A stretch of 64,000 nt of DNA from Pseudonocardia sp. T1-2H. GTDB taxonomy: Bacteria; Actinomycetota; Actinomycetes; Mycobacteriales; Pseudonocardiaceae. This document shows positions 16,721-24,971 of this stretch, in pieces. Each line of letters starts with the position of its first letter. Within the stretch, counting starts at the first letter, position 1. The notes beneath the pieces were generated by a model. It was not told where the DNA came from. It ran no database searches and saw only the letters and a program-made list of their open reading frames with translations. The stretch covers positions 6,571,403 to 6,635,402 of the forward strand of contig NZ_JBBPCL010000001.1 in the NCBI RefSeq assembly GCF_038039215.1, in the 5' to 3' direction. A program made the position numbers and the translations under genes.

Positions 16721-17809
16721 TCAGGTGCGGGCGGGCTCCGGCGCGGCCGCCACGGCCACGCGCCCGCTCGCCGCGGGAGCCGTACGGGACGTCGCACGGT
16801 GCCGTACCGCCAGCACGACGATCCCGGCGGCGATCCCGATCGCGGTGGTGACCAGCCGGGCCGCCAGGAGCGCGCCGGTGTCGACGCCGCCCGATCCCGG
16901 GGTGCCGAGCAGCATCGCCAGTGGCGTGATGAACAGCAGCGCGATCCCGTAGTTGCGCATCACGAAGAGCTCGGCCCCGAGCTGGGCCACGACGATCGCG
17001 ACGATGACGGCCCACGCCGGCAGGTCGAGAGCGAGCACCCCCGCGGCGACGACGAGGCCGGCGCACGTCCCGCCGATCCGGAGCAGGCCGCGGGCCAGGC
17101 GCTTCGTCGGGCCGGGGACCGAGAACGGCACGACCGCCGCGATCAGCGCCCAGTAGCCGTGGTCGAGGCCCGCGCCGGCGGTGAGCAGCCCGGCGAACGC
17201 GACCGCCAGGACGACGTCGACGAGGGTGCTGCGGGAGCCGCTGCCGCGCGCGAGCACGTCCCGGACCGGCACCACCCGCAGCGGGCCGCGCTGCCGGTCG
17301 TCGTGCCGGACGATGCCGCCGGCCGCGCCGACGAGCACCGAGAACGCGGCCGACGCCGCCGTGACCCCGACGGCGAGCAGGATCCCGGGCGCGTCGTGCG
17401 CGGGCATGGCGGACGAGGCCCCCGCCGCGAAGACGAAGAACATCGGGCCGGCCGGCTTCCAGCCGACGACCTCGGCGATCACGGCCATGACCGCCGTCAG
17501 CAGGACGAGCACGCCGAGGGCGCCCCAGGGTGCCCCCGGCAGGTGGGCGGCGAGCAGACCGATCCCGACGTTCGCGGTGAGCAGTGCGCCGATGAGCGCC
17601 TGCTGCCGGCTGCGGAGGGGGAACCGCAGGGACCGGCCGTAGAAGGCGGTGAACGCGCCGAAGCCGGCGAACCCGGCGAGCTCGAAGTGGCCCAGGAGCA
17701 CGAGCAGGACGAGGGGCACGCCGACGGCGACGCCGCAGCGGAGCGCGGGACGGTGCGCACCGGCATGCGCCTCCCAGCGGATCAGCTCCTCGATCAGCCC
17801 ATGTCGCAC
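16721..17809 (-). CDS. FUSC-family membrane transporter
   Basis: A 362-residue membrane protein with two blocks of about five to six hydrophobic helices separated by a basic cytoplasmic loop (VRHDDRQRGPLRVVPVRDV), the internal duplication typical of FUSC (fusaric-acid resistance or aromatic-acid exporter) proteins. The second block contains DHGYWALIAAVVPFSVPGPT, close to the family's YWALLTVxxV motif. It probably exports an aromatic or amphipathic compound. It is divergent from a MarR regulator with a shared 64-bp promoter region holding operator-like repeats, so local control by that regulator is likely. The substrate is unknown. Confidence 0.78.
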   Translation of the reverse strand: MRHGLIEELIRWEAHAGAHRPALRCGVAVGVPLVLLVLLGHFELAGFAGFGAFTAFYGRSLRFPLRSRQQALIGALLTANVGIGLLAAHLPGAPWGALGVLVLLTAVMAVIAEVVGWKPAGPMFFVFAAGASSAMPAHDAPGILLAVGVTAASAAFSVLVGAAGGIVRHDDRQRGPLRVVPVRDVLARGSGSRSTLVDVVLAVAFAGLLTAGAGLDHGYWALIAAVVPFSVPGPTKRLARGLLRIGGTCAGLVVAAGVLALDLPAWAVIVAIVVAQLGAELFVMRNYGIALLFITPLAMLLGTPGSGGVDTGALLAARLVTTAIGIAAGIVVLAVRHRATSRTAPAASGRVAVAAAPEPART

Positions 17810-17820
17810 GAACGCATCCT

Positions 17821-17859
17821 TTCACCGGTGTAGTAAGCTGAGGATAGTTCACTGGTGAA
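17821..17859. promoter_or_regulatory. Paired MarR operator-like palindromes
   Basis: TTCACTGGTGAA (17848-17859, perfect five-base arms) and a related TTCACCGGTGTA (17821-17832, one weaker half) lie 27 bases apart centre to centre in the gap between the divergent FUSC and MarR genes. The placement suits autoregulation and control of the exporter by the adjacent MarR protein. Confidence 0.6.
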
Positions 17860-17873
17860 TGAAAGGTCCACCC

Positions 17874-18371
17874 ATGCCTGCGGAACGTGATGCGATCGAC
17901 GGGATCCGCGCGGACTGGGCCGCCCTGCGTCCCGACCTGGACACGGAGCCGATCGAGGTCCTCGGCCGGATCCTGCGGGCCGCCCGCGTCCTGCAGCAGG
18001 CGGCCGATGCCTGGCTGGAGTCGTCCGGGATCACCCGGAGCGAGTTCGACGTCCTCTCCCAGCTCCGCCGGGCCGGCCGGGGGCTGCGGCCCGGGGACCT
18101 GACGGCCGGGATCGTCGGCTCCCCGGCGGCCACCACCAAGCGGATCCACAAGCTCGTCGCCGCGGGCCTCGTCCTGCGCGCGCCCGATCCGGCCGACGGC
18201 CGCGCCGCCCTGGTCGAGCTGACGCCGGCGGGCGTCGAACTGGTGGACGAGGTCCTCCCGCGGCAGGTCGAGGCGGAGCGCCGGCTCGCGTCCGTCCTGG
18301 ACGCCGACCAGCGCGCCCAGCTCGCCTCGCTGCTCCGGACCGCGCTCCTGGCCTGGGAGGCGCCGGCGTAG
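17874..18371 (+). CDS. MarR-family transcriptional regulator
   Basis: A 165-residue dimeric winged-helix repressor of the MarR family. The helix-turn-helix and wing span about residues 55-110 (GLRPGDLTAGIVGSPAATTKRIHKLVAAGLV, then DPADGRAALVELTPAG), with dimerisation helices at both ends. I chose ATG 17874, which has AAAGG seven bases upstream, over an in-frame ATG at 17859 that would lie inside an operator repeat. It is divergent from the FUSC exporter gene and presumably represses it until a ligand, perhaps an aromatic acid, binds. The ligand is not predictable. Confidence 0.85.
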   Translation: MPAERDAIDGIRADWAALRPDLDTEPIEVLGRILRAARVLQQAADAWLESSGITRSEFDVLSQLRRAGRGLRPGDLTAGIVGSPAATTKRIHKLVAAGLVLRAPDPADGRAALVELTPAGVELVDEVLPRQVEAERRLASVLDADQRAQLASLLRTALLAWEAPA

Positions 18372-18375
18372 CGCC

Positions 18376-19485
18376 TCAGTCCAGGGCGGCGACGTCCGCC
18401 ACCCGCGCCTCGGGATGCGGCATCGCGGCCATCTCCGACCGCACCTGCCGGGCCACCGAGGCCAGCTCGCCGTCGCGGGCCAGGGTCGTCAGGGCCTGCG
18501 CGGTGACCCTTCCGGTGAGCCCTGCGCCCCGGCGGGCGACGAGCTCGGCGTTGAGCCGGCGGTCCCCGGGCCCGGGCATCGCGAGCTGCGGGATCCCCGC
18601 GGCCAGGGCGCCGAGGGCGGTTCCGGCCCCGCCGTGGTGGACCACCGCCGCGCACACCGGCAGCACCTCGGCCAGCGGCACCCAGCCGACCGTCCGGACC
18701 CGCCCGTTCGCCCGGCGTTCCAGCCGCGGCTCCGGGCGGACCAGCACGATCTCCGCGTCGACCTCCCCGGCGACGGCCAGCGCCGCGGGCATCGGGTCCC
18801 CGCCCGGCCCGGGTACGGTGCTGCGGCTGACGAGGATGCGCGGCCGGTCCGACGGCGTGCGCAGCCAGGCCGGGACGACGCCCGAGCCGCCCGAGCGCGG
18901 CACCATCCGCATCGGCCGCCCGGTCCGCGGCCCGACGACGCTCGGCGGCGCGATCGTGAGGACGAACTCCGGGTCCGGCAGGCCCTCGTCGAAACCGTGC
19001 CGGCGCAGTGCCCGCTGCATCAGCCGGGAGCCCGCGGTGGCCCGGACCAGTGCCGGACCGTCGAAGAACGAGTTCTCCTGGAGCACGGCCGGGACGTCGT
19101 GCCGGGCGGCGGCGAGCGCCCCGGCGACGGCGAGCGGCTCGTGGATCACGACGTCCGGCCGCCACTGATCGACGACGGTCACCATCCCGTCCGCGAGCTC
19201 CTCGTTCAGTGCCCCGAACATCCGCGACACCATCCGGGTACCGGCGTTCCCGGCGAGCTCCGCGCGGGCGTCGAGCGGGTGGGCCAGCATGGTCCGCGCC
19301 GCGATCCGGCCGAACGAGGTCTCCCGCGCCACGTCGATGACCGGCAGCTCGCCGGTGTCCACGTTCAGCGCGTCCCCGCCGGTGGCGAGCAGCACGTCGT
19401 GCCCGGCCGTCCAGAGCGCCTCCGCCAGCGGCAGCATCGGGATCAGATGCCCGGCCAGCGGCGCGGACACCACGAGCACGCGCAT
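18376..19485 (-). CDS. UGT/MGT-type glycosyltransferase (GT1-like)
   Basis: A 369-residue GT-B fold enzyme. The N-terminal acceptor domain opens with MRVLVVSAPLAGHLIPMLPLAEAL. The C-terminal donor domain has VVHHGGAGTALGALAAGIPQLAMPGPGDR, the nucleotide-sugar binding signature of GT1 antibiotic and sterol glycosyltransferases. The usual D/E-Q after the signature is replaced here by GDRRLNAE. It probably adds a sugar to a lipid or secondary metabolite; no biosynthetic cluster is adjacent. ATG 19485 is preferred over an upstream ATG because it sits exactly at the first beta strand. The stop lies four bases beyond the convergent MarR stop. Confidence 0.8.
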   Translation of the reverse strand: MRVLVVSAPLAGHLIPMLPLAEALWTAGHDVLLATGGDALNVDTGELPVIDVARETSFGRIAARTMLAHPLDARAELAGNAGTRMVSRMFGALNEELADGMVTVVDQWRPDVVIHEPLAVAGALAAARHDVPAVLQENSFFDGPALVRATAGSRLMQRALRRHGFDEGLPDPEFVLTIAPPSVVGPRTGRPMRMVPRSGGSGVVPAWLRTPSDRPRILVSRSTVPGPGGDPMPAALAVAGEVDAEIVLVRPEPRLERRANGRVRTVGWVPLAEVLPVCAAVVHHGGAGTALGALAAGIPQLAMPGPGDRRLNAELVARRGAGLTGRVTAQALTTLARDGELASVARQVRSEMAAMPHPEARVADVAALD

Positions 19486-19549
19486 GTGGGCGACTCTAGT
19501 GCGGCGCACGTAGTCTGGTGGACGTGATCAGGGACCGGCGGGAGCTGTA

Positions 19550-20362
19550 GTGCAGGCACCACGGCTCGTCGCGTCCGACGTCGACGGCACCCTCCTCGAC
19601 GACGACGGTCGGGTCACCGCGCGCACCGGGCTGATCATCGGCCGGCTCGTCGCCGCCGGGACCGGGTTCGTGCTCGTCACCGGCCGTCCGCCGCGCTGGA
19701 TCCCGCCGATCGCGTCGCAGGTCGGCGTCGTCCGGTACGCGGTGTGCGCGAACGGCGCGGTGCTCTACGACCTCGACGAGGACCGCGTGGTGTGGTCCCG
19801 CACGCTGCCTGCCGAGGCGCTGGCAGAGCTGGCCACCGCGGCCCGAGAGCTGCTGCCGGGGTCGACGCTGGCCGTCGAGCGGGTGGGGGAGGGCGCGTTC
19901 GACGCGGCCGCCGCGCAGTTCGCCGCGGAACCGGACTACGAGCACGCCTGGCCCGACGCGGACAACTCCAGCGAGGCCCGCGACGAGCTGCTCGCCCGGC
20001 CGGCGGTGAAGCTGCTGATCCGGCATCCGCGGATGACCAGCGACGCGATGATCGCCGCGCTCGAGCCGTCCGTCCAGGGCGTCGTCGACCTGACGTTCTC
20101 CCACCCCGGCGGCCTCGTCGAGGCGTCGCCGGCGGGGGTGACGAAGGCCACCGGGCTCGCCGAGGTGGCCGCCCGGCTGGAGGTCGCGGCCGCGGACGTC
20201 GTCGCGTTCGGGGACATGCCGAACGACCTGGAGATGCTGCGCTGGGCGGGGCACGGCGTGGCGATGGGCAACGCCCATCCGGCGTTGAAGGCGGTGGCGG
20301 ACGAGGTCACCGCGTCGAACGTGGACGAGGGCCTCGCGCTGGTCCTCGAACGCTGGTTCTGA
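19550..20362 (+). CDS. Cof-type HAD-superfamily hydrolase
   Basis: A 270-residue type IIB (Cof) HAD phosphatase. Motif I is DVDGTLL (residues 10-16, nucleophile Asp10), motif II is VTGRPPR, motif III the lysine in GVTKATGL, and motif IV is FGDMPNDLEML. The cap domain lies between about 85 and 185. It corresponds to M. tuberculosis Rv3813c, which also lies near the arabinogalactan genes. Substrates of such enzymes are sugar phosphates or flavin precursors; the real one is not known. The GTG at 19550 puts the first Asp at the usual distance from the N-terminus. Confidence 0.87.
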   Translation: MQAPRLVASDVDGTLLDDDGRVTARTGLIIGRLVAAGTGFVLVTGRPPRWIPPIASQVGVVRYAVCANGAVLYDLDEDRVVWSRTLPAEALAELATAARELLPGSTLAVERVGEGAFDAAAAQFAAEPDYEHAWPDADNSSEARDELLARPAVKLLIRHPRMTSDAMIAALEPSVQGVVDLTFSHPGGLVEASPAGVTKATGLAEVAARLEVAAADVVAFGDMPNDLEMLRWAGHGVAMGNAHPALKAVADEVTASNVDEGLALVLERWF

Positions 20363-20508
20363 TCCCCGGCCGGGCAGGCCCTCCGGGGGTGGCGGCGCTA
20401 CCGCGTAGCATCACGGTCCGTATCCGTGCCTCGTATCGATGCACAGCCCGTATCCGCCCCGCAGATCGGCGTCGGCTGGTGACAGCCGTGCGCACTGGAG
20501 GCCTGCTC

Positions 20509-21111
20509 GTGGCCGAGCTGTCGAACACCACCGCCGGGACCCCCGTCCTCGACCCGTCGACGGACCTGCCGGCCCCCGACCCCGCGGGCGAGGTCGCGCT
20601 GCTCGCCGCGGTGCAGGGCGCCGTCGCCGCACCGCCGGTCGTCAGGGTCGCGCGCGGCATGTCGCACTTCGGCGAGCACGCCGCGGGCTGGCTCGCGATC
20701 GGCCTGGTCGGTGCCGCGGTGCACCGCAAGGACCCCGGCCGTCGACGCGAATGGCTCGGCTCCGCCGCCGCCGTCGCGCTCGCCCACGGCGCGTCGATCG
20801 GCGTGAAGCGCGTCGTACGCCGCCCGCGGCCGGACGACCCGTCCGTCCGTGTGCTCGTCGGCACCCCCAGCCGGCTGAGCTTCCCCTCGTCCCACGCTAC
20901 GTCGACCACCGCGGCCGCCGTCCTCTACGGCGGGCTGCTGCGCACGCCGATCGGCCTGGTGACGGTGCCGTTGATGGCGCTGTCCCGGCTGGTGCTCGGC
21001 GTGCACTACCCCAGCGACGTCGCCGCGGGTTCCGCGCTCGGCGCCGGCGTCGCCCTCGTCTACCGGCGCGTGCTGCGCCGTCGTACCGCCCGGAGGAAGA
21101 TCCGCTCATGA
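20509..21111 (+). CDS. PAP2 phosphatase, decaprenyl-phosphoryl-5-phosphoribose phosphatase candidate
   Basis: A 200-residue membrane phosphatase of the PAP2 family. All three motifs are present: KRVVRRPRPD, PSSHAT and SRLVLGVHYPSDV. In M. tuberculosis the homologue Rv3807c lies next to ubiA (Rv3806c) and is proposed to remove the 5-phosphate from decaprenyl-phosphoryl-5-phosphoribose on the way to decaprenyl-phosphoryl-arabinose. The same gene pair is kept here and the stop overlaps the ubiA start by four bases (ATGA). The start GTG at 20509 is chosen because GGAG lies eight bases upstream. About five hydrophobic segments. Confidence 0.82.
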   Translation: MAELSNTTAGTPVLDPSTDLPAPDPAGEVALLAAVQGAVAAPPVVRVARGMSHFGEHAAGWLAIGLVGAAVHRKDPGRRREWLGSAAAVALAHGASIGVKRVVRRPRPDDPSVRVLVGTPSRLSFPSSHATSTTAAAVLYGGLLRTPIGLVTVPLMALSRLVLGVHYPSDVAAGSALGAGVALVYRRVLRRRTARRKIRS

Positions 21112-22033
21112 CCAGCACCGACGTCACCCCGAAGGTGGGGGCAGCCCCGCCGGATCCCCGAGGGACCTGGTCGCCGGCGTGGTCCGGACGATGCGCCCGC
21201 GGCAATGGGTGAAGAACGTCCTGGTGCTGGCCGCACCGTTCAGCTCGGGTGATCTGTTCCAGGGGCCGATCGCGCTCAAGCTGCTGATCGCCTTCGTCGC
21301 GTTCTCCCTGGCCGCGTCGGGCGTCTACCTGGTCAACGACGCGAAGGACGTCCTGGCCGACCGCGCGCACCCGACGAAGAAGGACCGGCCCATCGCAGCC
21401 GGGATCGTGCCGGTGAAGGTGGCCTACGCCGTCGCGGTGGTGTTGTTCGCCGCCTCGATCGCCCTGAGCCTGCTGGCGTCGGTCCAGCTGCTGATCGTGC
21501 TGGGCGTGTACATGGTGGTGCAGCTGGCGTACTGCTTCTGGCTCAAGCACCAGCCGGTGCTGGACATCTGCATCGTGGCGTCCGGCTTCCTGATCCGCGC
21601 GATCGCCGGCGGCGTGGCCGCGGCGATCCCGCTGTCCCAGTGGTTCCTGCTGGCCGCCGGCTTCGGCTCGCTGTTCATGGTCGCGGGCAAGCGGTACGCG
21701 GAGATGATGCTCGCCGAGAAGACCGGCGCAAAGATCCGGAAGTCCCTGGAGAGCTATTCCCCGTCCTACCTGCGGTTCGTGTGGGCGCTCTCGGCCACGA
21801 CCCTGATCATGACCTACTGCCTGTGGGCCTTCGAGATCCGCGCCGCACACCACAACTCGGTGTGGTCGGTGATCTCGATCGTCCCGTTCGTCGTCGCGGT
21901 GCTGCGGTACTCGGTCGACGTGGACAACGGCAACGGCGGGGAGCCCGAGGAGATCGCGCTCGGGGACCGGGTGCTGCAGGTGCTGGCGCTGGTGTGGGTG
22001 GCGACGCTGACTTTGGCGGTCTACACGGGCTGA
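21108..22033 (+). CDS. ubiA: Decaprenyl-phosphate phosphoribosyltransferase (DPPR synthase), frameshifted
   Basis: A UbiA-superfamily polyprenyltransferase, orthologous to Rv3806c. It transfers 5-phosphoribose from PRPP to decaprenyl phosphate, the first committed step to the arabinose donor. The first Asp-rich motif NDAKDVLADRAHPTKKDRP is intact, the opening RPRQWVKNVLVLAAP is typical, and about nine membrane helices follow. The initial codons (from ATG 21108, coupled to the PAP2 gene) are in a different frame. Adding one base near the C-run 21156-21159 joins MTSTDVTPKVGAAPPDP to RDLVAGVVRTMRPRQW. The enzyme is normally essential, so the break is probably a sequence error rather than a mutation. 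Confidence 0.85.
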
Positions 22034-22107
22034 CCGGCGCGTGTCACACAGCTGTCACCCGCACGTCGTCGCGAGGGTCGCCCACTGTGCGCGGTAGGGT
22101 CCGCTCC

Positions 22108-22718
22108 GTGGTGGGATCGGCAGATACGGCATCGGCGGCGTACTCAGAGCGGTTGGCCGACCTGTCGGGCGCGCGCTGGAAGCAGGTCCTGGACGTGCAG
22201 CGGCCCTACCGCTGGAACCTTCGCCGGCTGCTCGGTGAGCGCCGAACCCTGGATGTCGGGTGCGGCATCGGCCGCAACCTCGTGAATCTCCCGCGCGGCA
22301 GTGTGGGCGTGGACCACAACGCCAAGTCCGTCGCGATCTGCAACGAGAATGGCCTCGAAGCCCGTACCGTCGACGATTTCCTCGCCCTGCCGGTCGATGA
22401 GCGTGGCCGGTTCGACGGCATGCTCGCCGCCCACCTCATCGAGCATCTCCCCGAGGGCGCAGGCCCGGAGGTGCTGCGCCCCTACCTTCCGTCGCTTCGG
22501 CCGGGGGCTCGGGTCGTGCTGATCTGCCCTCAGGAGCGAGGCTTCGCGTCTGACGAGACGCACACCGTTTTCACCGACCACGCGATCCTGCGCTCCGTCT
22601 GTGAGGAGGTCGGCCTGGAGGTCGAGCGGGAGTTCTCCTTCCCGTTCCCCGGGCTACCGGCAAGGTCTTCACCTACAACGAGTTCGTGACCGTTGCACGA
22701 GTGGCGCAAAGATCATGA
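22108..22718 (+). CDS. SAM-dependent methyltransferase, frameshifted near the 3' end
   Basis: A class I methyltransferase of about 203 residues. Motif I is TLDVGCGIGRNLVNLP (about residues 47-62), followed by VGVDHN and a post-motif II AAHLIEHLPEG. The late RPGARVVLICPQERGF fits the usual beta-strand 5. The frame breaks at the C-run 22647-22650. One added C restores a natural C-terminus (RATGKVFTYNEFVTVARVA) whose stop overlaps the next start as ATGA. It probably methylates a sugar or polyprenyl-linked glycan made by the adjoining transferases; this is inferred from context. Start is GTG 22108, with GTG 22111 as alternative. It is the first gene of a lower-GC island. Confidence 0.72.
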
Positions 22719-23506
22719 CCACCGAGAATCTGGAGCGCAGGCACGTGGTCGTCCCGTCGTCCCCTGCGGCTGGGATGCCGTCTGCACAGGTGCCTCCCAC
22801 GGCTCGGTTGCTGGTGGTCCTGCCCGCTCTGAACGAGCAGGAATCCGTCGCGCGAGTGATCAACGAGGTCCATGCCGCGTGTCCCGGTGTGGATGTCCTG
22901 GTGGTCGACGACGGTTCGACGGACCTGACGGCGGAGCGCGCTGAGCGTTCCGGCGCGATGGTGATGCGGCTACCGTTCAATCTCGGGGTCGGAGGAGCGA
23001 TGCGAGCGGCGTACCGCTACGCCGTATCCGCCGGCTTCACCTCGGTGATCCAGGTCGACGCCGACGGTCAGCACGATCCGCGCGAGATCGCGCACCTCAT
23101 GGCCGTCGAAGGCTGTGACGTGGTGATCGGCGCACGGTTTGCCGGCCGCGGGCAGTACGCCGTCCGTGGGCCCCGTCGGTGGGCCATGCGCTTGCTCTCC
23201 GCGGTGCTCAGCAGCATCGTCCGGAGCCCGATCAGCGACCCGACTTCTGGGTTCCGACTCGTGCACGGTCGGGCGCTGGCACTGTTCGCCGAGCACTATC
23301 CGGAGGAGTACCTCGGGGACACGGTCGAGTCCCTGGTAATCGCGCACCGCGCGGGTATGCGAATCGCGCAGGTTCCCGTCGTGATGCGCCGCCGTGAGAC
23401 CGGTGTCGCGAGCACGAACCCGATTCGCTCCGCCGTCTACCTGCTCCGTGTCGTCGTGGCGATCGGGCTGGCGCTCGTCCGACGTCGTCCCGAGAGTGTC
23501 GGCTGA
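22715..23506 (+). CDS. GT2 glycosyltransferase (dolichyl-phosphate-sugar synthase-like)
   Basis: A 263-residue GT-A enzyme. VVLPALNEQESVARVI opens the domain, VVDDGSTD binds the nucleotide and VDADGQHDP holds the metal-binding DxD-like motif; ISDPTSGFRLVHGRAL is typical of polyprenyl-phosphate mannose/glucose synthases. No membrane helix is obvious beyond a weak C-terminal segment. It is followed, with a one-base TGATG overlap, by a DUF2304 membrane gene, a standard partner of such transferases. It probably makes a polyprenyl-phosphate sugar for export and later use by a GT-C enzyme. The start is fixed by ATGA overlap with the methyltransferase. Confidence 0.83.
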   Translation: MTTENLERRHVVVPSSPAAGMPSAQVPPTARLLVVLPALNEQESVARVINEVHAACPGVDVLVVDDGSTDLTAERAERSGAMVMRLPFNLGVGGAMRAAYRYAVSAGFTSVIQVDADGQHDPREIAHLMAVEGCDVVIGARFAGRGQYAVRGPRRWAMRLLSAVLSSIVRSPISDPTSGFRLVHGRALALFAEHYPEEYLGDTVESLVIAHRAGMRIAQVPVVMRRRETGVASTNPIRSAVYLLRVVVAIGLALVRRRPESVG

Positions 23507-23991
23507 TGCCCAGCATCAGACTGACGATCTTCTCGGTCGTCGTGGCGATCGCGGCACTCGTGTTCGTCGTCGAGATGCTTCGGCGGCGCCGGCTGCGTGA
23601 GAAGTACGCCGTGATCTGGGTGATCATCTCGATCGGCACGTTGGTCGTCGCGATCTTCCCGGGGTTGCTGGGCGGTATCGCGCAACTGATCGGCATCCAG
23701 ACCCCGAGCAACCTGCTGTTCTTCGCCTCGCTGATCGTCTTGTTCGCGGTGTCCCTGCAGCTCTCCCGGGAGGTCGGGCTGCTCGAGGAGCAGAGCCGTC
23801 GCCTCGCCGAGGAGGTCGGTGCACTACGGCTCCGGCTGGGCGCGGTTGAGAGCACCCTCGCGAGCCGCGCCGAAGCGCCCGCCACGGCGGCCCCCGCGGT
23901 CACGGATGCGGCCGAGCCGGGCGAGGTGTCGTCGGCCGCCGAGTTTCCGACGGCCAAGGGTCAGAGCAGCCGCCGCACCGCCCCCCAGTAG
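23506..23991 (+). CDS. DUF2304 membrane protein
   Basis: A 161-residue protein with three hydrophobic segments in its first 85 residues, a charged RRRRLREKYAVIWVIISIG junction typical of DUF2304, then a coiled-coil (REVGLLEEQSRRLAEEVGALRLRLG) and a low-complexity Ala/Glu tail. DUF2304 proteins are usually coupled to GT2 polyprenyl-phosphate sugar synthases and may anchor them; that coupling is present here. The start ATG shares a base with the upstream stop. The last 31 bases overlap the convergent GT2 gene. Confidence 0.82.
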   Translation: MPSIRLTIFSVVVAIAALVFVVEMLRRRRLREKYAVIWVIISIGTLVVAIFPGLLGGIAQLIGIQTPSNLLFFASLIVLFAVSLQLSREVGLLEEQSRRLAEEVGALRLRLGAVESTLASRAEAPATAAPAVTDAAEPGEVSSAAEFPTAKGQSSRRTAPQ

Positions 23992-24971
23992 GCCCGGAAG
24001 AACACGTTCGCCACCGGAGTGACCGGGCCGAACGCCTGCGCGTCCAGCTCCGGAGTCAGGCGCAGCATCCATTCCGAGTCGGGCCGCAGCTTCTCGGCCT
24101 GCACCGCCCGGCGCCGCTCCGCGACGTGTGCGCGGTGATGCCACATCCACACCCATCCGCGGAGCTTCCCGGCGCCCCAGCCCGAGGCCAGCGCGTAGAC
24201 AAGCAGCAGCACCTCGGTCGCCAGCAGCACCGGTGCGAGCACGAGCAGGGAGCGTCGTCCCCAGAGGGTGGCCAGCATCTGCAGGCGGTTACGTTCCAGC
24301 AGATACATCTTGTGCGCGTTGCGGGAGAACTCGTAATGGTGCAGCGCGACCGCGGTGGGGACACAACGTGCCGAGAGGCCTAGGCGCCAGCAACGCAGGC
24401 TGAGCTCTGTGTCCTCGAGGTAGGCGAAGTATTCCTCGTCGAAGCCACCCAACTCGGTCCAGAGCGCCCGTCGTAGCAGAAGGCAGGCCCCGCTCGCACC
24501 CGTCACGTCGAAGGGCTCGGTGCGTCGTTCCGGCATGTTCATCTCGCCGGCCCAGGAGAGGCCGACGAGATGCACGGGATTCCCCGCGCTGTTGAGCAGG
24601 TCGGGAGAGTCCGCGAGTCGGATGCTCGCCATCACGGGGCCGACGCTCTCGTCTTCGGCCTCGGCCGCCAGCAGCTCGAGGGCGTCCGGCGCGACGATGC
24701 AGTCCGAGTTCACCAGGGCGAGGAAATCGGTCTCCAGCTTTTCGGCACCCAGGTTGCAGCCACCGGCGAATCCGGTGTTCGTTCCCGGGACGACAATCTC
24801 CACTCGGGGGTCCGGTCCGACGGCGTCGAGGTCCGCCGGGCGGCAGCCGTTGTCCACCAGGACGACCCGCACGTCGACCCCGGTCGAGGCGAGGACGGCG
24901 TCTATGCAGTCGGCCAGGTACGGCTCGTCCTGCCAGGCCAGGACGACGACTCCGACGGTCGGCAGGCTCAC
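23961..24971 (-). CDS. GT2 glycosyltransferase, rhamnosyltransferase-like
   Basis: A 336-residue enzyme with an N-terminal GT-A domain and C-terminal hydrophobic segments. VGVVVLAWQDEPYLADCIDAVL opens the fold; VVLVDNGCRP, LVNSDCIV (metal-binding region) and GFDEEYFAYLEDTELSLR (the ED acid/base motif) follow, as in WbbL-type rhamnosyltransferases. A membrane-associated stretch near residues 235-260 (SLLVLAPVLLATEVLLLVYALA) suggests attachment to the cytoplasmic face. Its GTG start overlaps the flippase stop by four bases (GTGA), and the three genes flippase, DUF6541 and this one form an operon. It probably extends a lipid-linked oligosaccharide. The sugar is not predictable. Confidence 0.82.
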   Translation of the reverse strand: MSLPTVGVVVLAWQDEPYLADCIDAVLASTGVDVRVVLVDNGCRPADLDAVGPDPRVEIVVPGTNTGFAGGCNLGAEKLETDFLALVNSDCIVAPDALELLAAEAEDESVGPVMASIRLADSPDLLNSAGNPVHLVGLSWAGEMNMPERRTEPFDVTGASGACLLLRRALWTELGGFDEEYFAYLEDTELSLRCWRLGLSARCVPTAVALHHYEFSRNAHKMYLLERNRLQMLATLWGRRSLLVLAPVLLATEVLLLVYALASGWGAGKLRGWVWMWHHRAHVAERRRAVQAEKLRPDSEWMLRLTPELDAQAFGPVTPVANVFFRAYWGAVRRLL

